Source: Mnemiopsis leidyi (taxonomy: Eukaryota > Ctenophora > Tentaculata > Lobata > Bolinopsidae). From it: a stretch of DNA of 34,932 nucleotides. The stretch is from the NCBI GenBank assembly GCA_000226015.1, contig JH156213.1:26319-61250 (forward strand), in the 5' to 3' direction. Positions 33,201 to 34,932 of this stretch are shown one piece after another. The translations under genes and the position numbers were made by a program. The notes under the pieces are model-generated. The model was not told the DNA's origin, did no database searches, and saw nothing but the letters and a program-made list of their open reading frames with translations. Each line of letters begins with the position of its first letter. The first letter of the stretch is position 1.

Positions 33201-33537
33201 TACCATAACGTGCAATAGCATTTAAGACTTTTAGAGGACGGTGTCTTGCGAGTAAGAAAACAATAATTCTTATGTTACAGAAACCTGTGCAAGACCCGAA
33301 TTCACTTCCCCCATTAAAAATGTTGTTCCCATTACTGATGTGGCAGTTGGGGAGAAGTTTACCGTCGAGTGTGAACCTAATCATACTCCGGAACACGATG
33401 AATTGACTTGCCAAGAAGACTTCACACTAGGTCACCAGCCTAAATGTTTAAAAGAAGGAAGCATGGATTCTAACACTGGCACAGACTCCGACACAGGCAA
33501 GACTGAATTTCATTTTGGAATCATATCCCATGAGTAA
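27254..33537 (+). CDS. Gene C: paralogue of gene B, one frameshift in exon 6
   Basis: Fifteen exons: 27254-27309, 27578-27721, 27912-28029, 28363-28558, 28802-28919, 29467-29727, 30132-30293, 30445-30551, 30663-30752, 30967-31092, 31509-31663, 31941-32026, 32387-32575, 32755-32883 and 33281-33537. Phases agree throughout except for one extra base in an A7 run of exon 6, which makes an early stop. Discounting it gives about 730 aa. The start ATG opens a signal peptide (MRLSVLRHDL, core VISLLLIV) followed by EVCCCPDF. Domain order equals gene B: three Ig-like domains, the unrecognised module, and a sushi-like exon with a Ser/Thr/Asp-rich tail. It lies 5.7 kb downstream of gene B on the same strand and is closer to gene A in domain 1. 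It is either an expressed gene with an assembly error or a recently broken copy. The weakest donor is after 32883 (CAG|GTTCGT). Confidence 0.8.
27578..28558 (+). other. Gene C Ig-like domain 1 (exons 2-4)
   Basis: Residues about 20-172. Exon 2 holds the VCCCPDF cluster, LSLSAKESSS and QGSDVSL; exon 3 opens HCELGD (B-strand Cys) with VVYKYHKTF; exon 4 has IYQCSATITLKDGG and ends TIKLDVY. I chose the exon 4 acceptor at 28361-28362 (TTTCAG|CTC) because genes A and B both start this exon with CTC in phase 0. The open frame extends upstream to the acceptor before 28318, which is a possible alternative that adds 15 codons. Both extra cysteines at the start of exon 4 in genes A and B are replaced here. 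Confidence 0.72.
28802..29727 (+). other. Gene C Ig-like domain 2 (exons 5-6) with frameshift
   Basis: Residues about 172-298. Exon 5 contains EKFECDLPDSN and ends KAQW with the Trp codon split, as in gene B. Exon 6 begins SFRK in the expected frame, then an A7 run (29476-29482) is followed at once by TGA. One base out of register the frame reopens as ENDPWQII and continues through GTLMVMIFNPD and DVGFYKCEG to the donor at 29728. Both flanks match gene B, so the break is a single-base indel and not a wrong exon boundary. I tried the neighbouring AGs as acceptors and none restores the frame. Confidence 0.75.
29995..30099. mobile_element. 105-bp near-palindromic MITE in gene C intron 6
   Basis: Perfect 18-bp terminal inverted repeats (GTGAACAACATAGGACGT and its complement). 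The inner arms also pair (GCCGGCA/TGCCGGC; GGACCC/GGGTCC), leaving a short AT-rich centre, so the element folds almost entirely on itself. I see no clear target duplication. It carries no ORF and is therefore non-autonomous. Confidence 0.75.
30132..30752 (+). other. Gene C Ig-like domain 3 (exons 7-9)
   Basis: Residues about 298-417. Exon 7 carries VNFTVYARDTPG and VTYTWQMDN; exon 8 carries GRTLTVNKL and SFSCQ; exon 9 is the linker with KRSKPDTSLD, ending VVIAPK. Against gene B, FTVYARDT aligns with FSCHARDT, so the B-strand Cys is lost while the F-strand Cys stays; the domain disulphide cannot form. An extra intron (30552-30662) divides what is a single exon in gene B. Confidence 0.65.
30967..32883 (+). 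other. Gene C unrecognised module, exons 10-14
   Basis: Residues about 418-645, counterpart of the gene B module. Motifs: SKTCVNIG, RAYMMPT, FKYYINGYG, CVYWQYIRS, YQVIEVLKT, CNMDGD, VVVVTFTDV, SQCLTIYLVE, SCSSRQLP and LKIKICPETSPNECF. Exon 12 (31941-32026) was found only by homology: its CVYWQYIRS and YQVIEVLK match CQYFTFLQ and YQLHEVLK in gene B and its phases (2 in, 1 out) fit. The central exons are strongly diverged between B and C although exon phases are the same, which suggests fast sequence change on a kept scaffold. No known domain recognised. Confidence 0.62.
33281..33537 (+). other. Gene C sushi/CCP-like terminal exon
   Basis: Residues about 646-730. Four cysteines lie in a CCP-like order: TCARPEF, VGEKFTVEC, DELTC and HQPKC, with the Gly-x-x-Phe/Tyr-x-x-x-Cys pattern typical of the family, but the usual Trp between the last two Cys is missing. 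A Ser/Asp/Thr-rich tail (SMDSNTGTDSDTG) resembles a stalk, and the frame ends at TAA 33535-33537. No membrane helix follows. An AG|GCAAGA inside the tail (after 33497) matches the GC-AG class of donors, so a further exon is possible. Confidence 0.6.
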
Positions 33538-33564
33538 AAGTCGGTCGTGAATAACAAAACAGTG

Positions 33565-33596
33565 CTGTATTATACAGCAACTGCTGTATAATACAG
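33565..33596. repeat. Perfect 15-bp inverted repeat downstream of gene C
   Basis: CTGTATTATACAGCA, two bases, then TGCTGTATAATACAG. It begins 28 nt after the proposed gene C stop, so it would be in the 3' UTR as a strong hairpin. Confidence 0.85.
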
Positions 33597-33695
33597 TGAC
33601 TGTAGCGTACATTGGAGGTACTGGGGGCTCGTTTTGGTTACTGTAAGCCACCAAATACTATAATAGTAATTCCGATAAACCTACACCACAGTAAA

Positions 33696-33850
33696 CAAAA
33701 CGCACTTCCAGTAACTCAAACCCACCACAAATGATTGGCTCAAACATACCCCTCGGCTACCAAAACGCACTTCAAGTAACTCAAACCTACCCCAAATGAT
33801 TGGCTCAAACATATCCCTCGGCTACCAAAACGCACCCCAATTTACTCAAA
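33696..33850. repeat. 65-bp tandem repeat, about 2.4 copies
   Basis: Units begin CAAAACGCACTT at 33696, 33761 and 33826, exactly 65 bp apart; each full unit contains AATGATTGGCTCAAACATA and CTCGGCTAC. Confidence 0.92.
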
Positions 33851-33921
33851 TGAATCCTCCAGTATCCCACACCTATAATCAACTACAGTCAGGACCGTAT
33901 ACAAGGAGGGGGGGTTGAATA

Positions 33922-33947
33922 GGGGCAGTGCGCCAGTGCACTGCCCC
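33922..33947. repeat. GC-rich hairpin, 10-bp stem
   Basis: GGGGCAGTGC, a 6-nt loop, then GCACTGCCCC. Unusually GC-rich for this window. Confidence 0.75.
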
Positions 33948-33984
33948 CAAAGATGAAATTAGGGTGCACTTGTACATAGGGAAA

Positions 33985-33990
33985 AATAAA
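33985..33990 (+). terminator. AATAAA after gene C
   Basis: First AATAAA downstream of the proposed stop, about 450 nt away. This is a rather long 3' UTR, or a sign that a later exon exists. Confidence 0.25.
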
Positions 33991-34220
33991 TTTTTAAAGA
34001 AATTTCGGCAAAATATTAGGTGACATGTTGAAAATTCCGATGAGCAAGTGCATCATCGATTTTGTATTAATGTGTACAATGTCAAGTACTATCTAACCAT
34101 TTCTATGCCGTGCAAAGCTCTATCCTATCAAGTTTTGATTAACGAATAACAACTTAACAAGACAGAAGGCAGATTGTCAATAGTGTACACTGGCAAGTGC
34201 TTCTTATCACTCTCAGGAAT

Positions 34221-34282
34221 CATCAATGAATTCATTCAATGGTTCATGGACCATCAATGAATTCATTCAATGGTTCATGGAC
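34221..34282. repeat. 31-bp tandem duplication
   Basis: CATCAATGAATTCATTCAAT followed by GGTTCATGGAC occurs twice, 31 bp apart; the next bases (CCATGAACC) pair with GGTTCATGG of the second copy. Confidence 0.9.
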
Positions 34283-34609
34283 ACCATGAACCAGGATGAA
34301 TAATGTATATAGGGGAGCAGATAATACTTGTAGAGGCTCATAAGACATACCTAGCTCACAGCAGAAGTTGGAACAACATAAGTTTTTAGTTTGTTGCTCT
34401 AAAATTGTAAATGAATCTTGTTGCATAATGCATAATCGTTCATTGTTGACACATGTCCATTGGACATTGTCCAATGCATGAGCCATAAATCATGATCAAA
34501 TGCATTGTAGGTATGTCAAGAATTTGGCCAGTGCTTAGTTGAATCTATGCTGCAAGTATTTTCAGTTTTGGTAACATTGAAATGCTTTAAAATGTGATTG
34601 CTCTCATAA

Positions 34610-34932
34610 GGGGTCGTTCACATATGACGTCATCACCTAGGGGGGAGGGGGGGTTTGATGATGTCATCAAAAATTTTTAGGATTTATAGGATTTTTTTTG
34701 AAAATTTTTGATTTCTTTTGAAAATTTGTATCAGAATTTTACAAAATCAGAAGGAAAATTTTCAAGTGAAATTCTGATTCAGAAATCTGATGAAAAACTG
34801 TGTTTTCATTGACTTAGTATAAAAAATTTTAAAATGAACTGCAAATTAAAACACCGAAAATCAAGTTTTATGACATGAAGGTAGGGGGGGGGGGTTCCAC
34901 TGTGATGATGTCATCATGGTGATTTACCTCTG
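34610..34932. mobile_element. Start of a repeat element cut by the window edge
   Basis: GGGGTCGTTCACATATGACG, then a G-rich tract and GATGATGTCATCA, open a region of low complexity; a second G tract followed by GATGATGTCATCATGG lies at 34884-34920. Elements that begin GGGGTCGTTCA with G tracts are common non-autonomous repeats in invertebrates. The far end is outside the window. Confidence 0.45.

Noticed and set aside
1..34932. CRISPR arrays, rRNA genes and bacterial features
   Set aside because: None seen; the spliced gene structure marks this as eukaryotic, and the tandem repeats lack regular unique spacers.

Overview
The window is AT-rich animal DNA. Its coding sequence lies in many short exons bounded by GT/AG sites. 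Introns run from under 100 bp to about 0.9 kb, intergenic stretches are long, and microsatellites and inverted-repeat elements are common. There is no operon structure and no prokaryotic signal. An invertebrate metazoan is the natural reading; I could not identify the species or phylum from sequence alone.

The main content is three paralogous secreted or cell-surface genes of the immunoglobulin superfamily, assembled here by hand from open exons, splice sites, reading phase and mutual protein similarity. Gene A (minus strand, 1946 to 113) holds only the signal-peptide exon and the first Ig-like domain; it runs off the left edge. Gene B (plus, 16167-21535, 15 exons, about 768 aa) and gene C (plus, 27254-33537, 15 exons, about 730 aa if one frameshift is discounted) appear near full length. 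The shared plan is: signal peptide, a cysteine cluster (C-x-CPD), three Ig-like domains, a module of roughly 220 aa that I do not recognise, and a C-terminal sushi/CCP-like Cys module. No transmembrane segment is visible at the C-termini, so these copies are either secreted or have an unseen terminal exon. The tandem and inverted duplication, fast divergence and patchy near-identity resemble self/non-self or pathogen-recognition receptor clusters, but that role is inference.

Layout: 1-112 CA microsatellite in a gene A intron; 113-1946 gene A; 1947-16166 a 14 kb stretch between divergent genes A and B. This stretch holds an 11-bp satellite, a small membrane ORF (minus 4508-4678), an orphan exon resembling the LPxxVxCxxCxxxW core of animal AA15 (LPMO) proteins (minus 5987-6087), a 1.1 kb element with 42-bp terminal inverted repeats (9934-11053), a set of dispersed repeat modules (10.7-11.7 kb) and an orphan Cys-rich exon (minus 12322-12441). 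Gene B follows, then 5.7 kb with no firm gene, then gene C. The right end holds hairpins, short tandem repeats and the start of another repeat element.

Notable oddities are a 43-bp tandem array made from the end of gene B exon 8 plus its 5' splice site, a +1 frameshift in an A7 run in gene C exon 6, loss of conserved Ig cysteines in gene C, differing intron positions among paralogues, and a 105-bp near-palindromic MITE in gene C whose termini also flank gene A exon 2. All exon models are manual and untested by transcript data.
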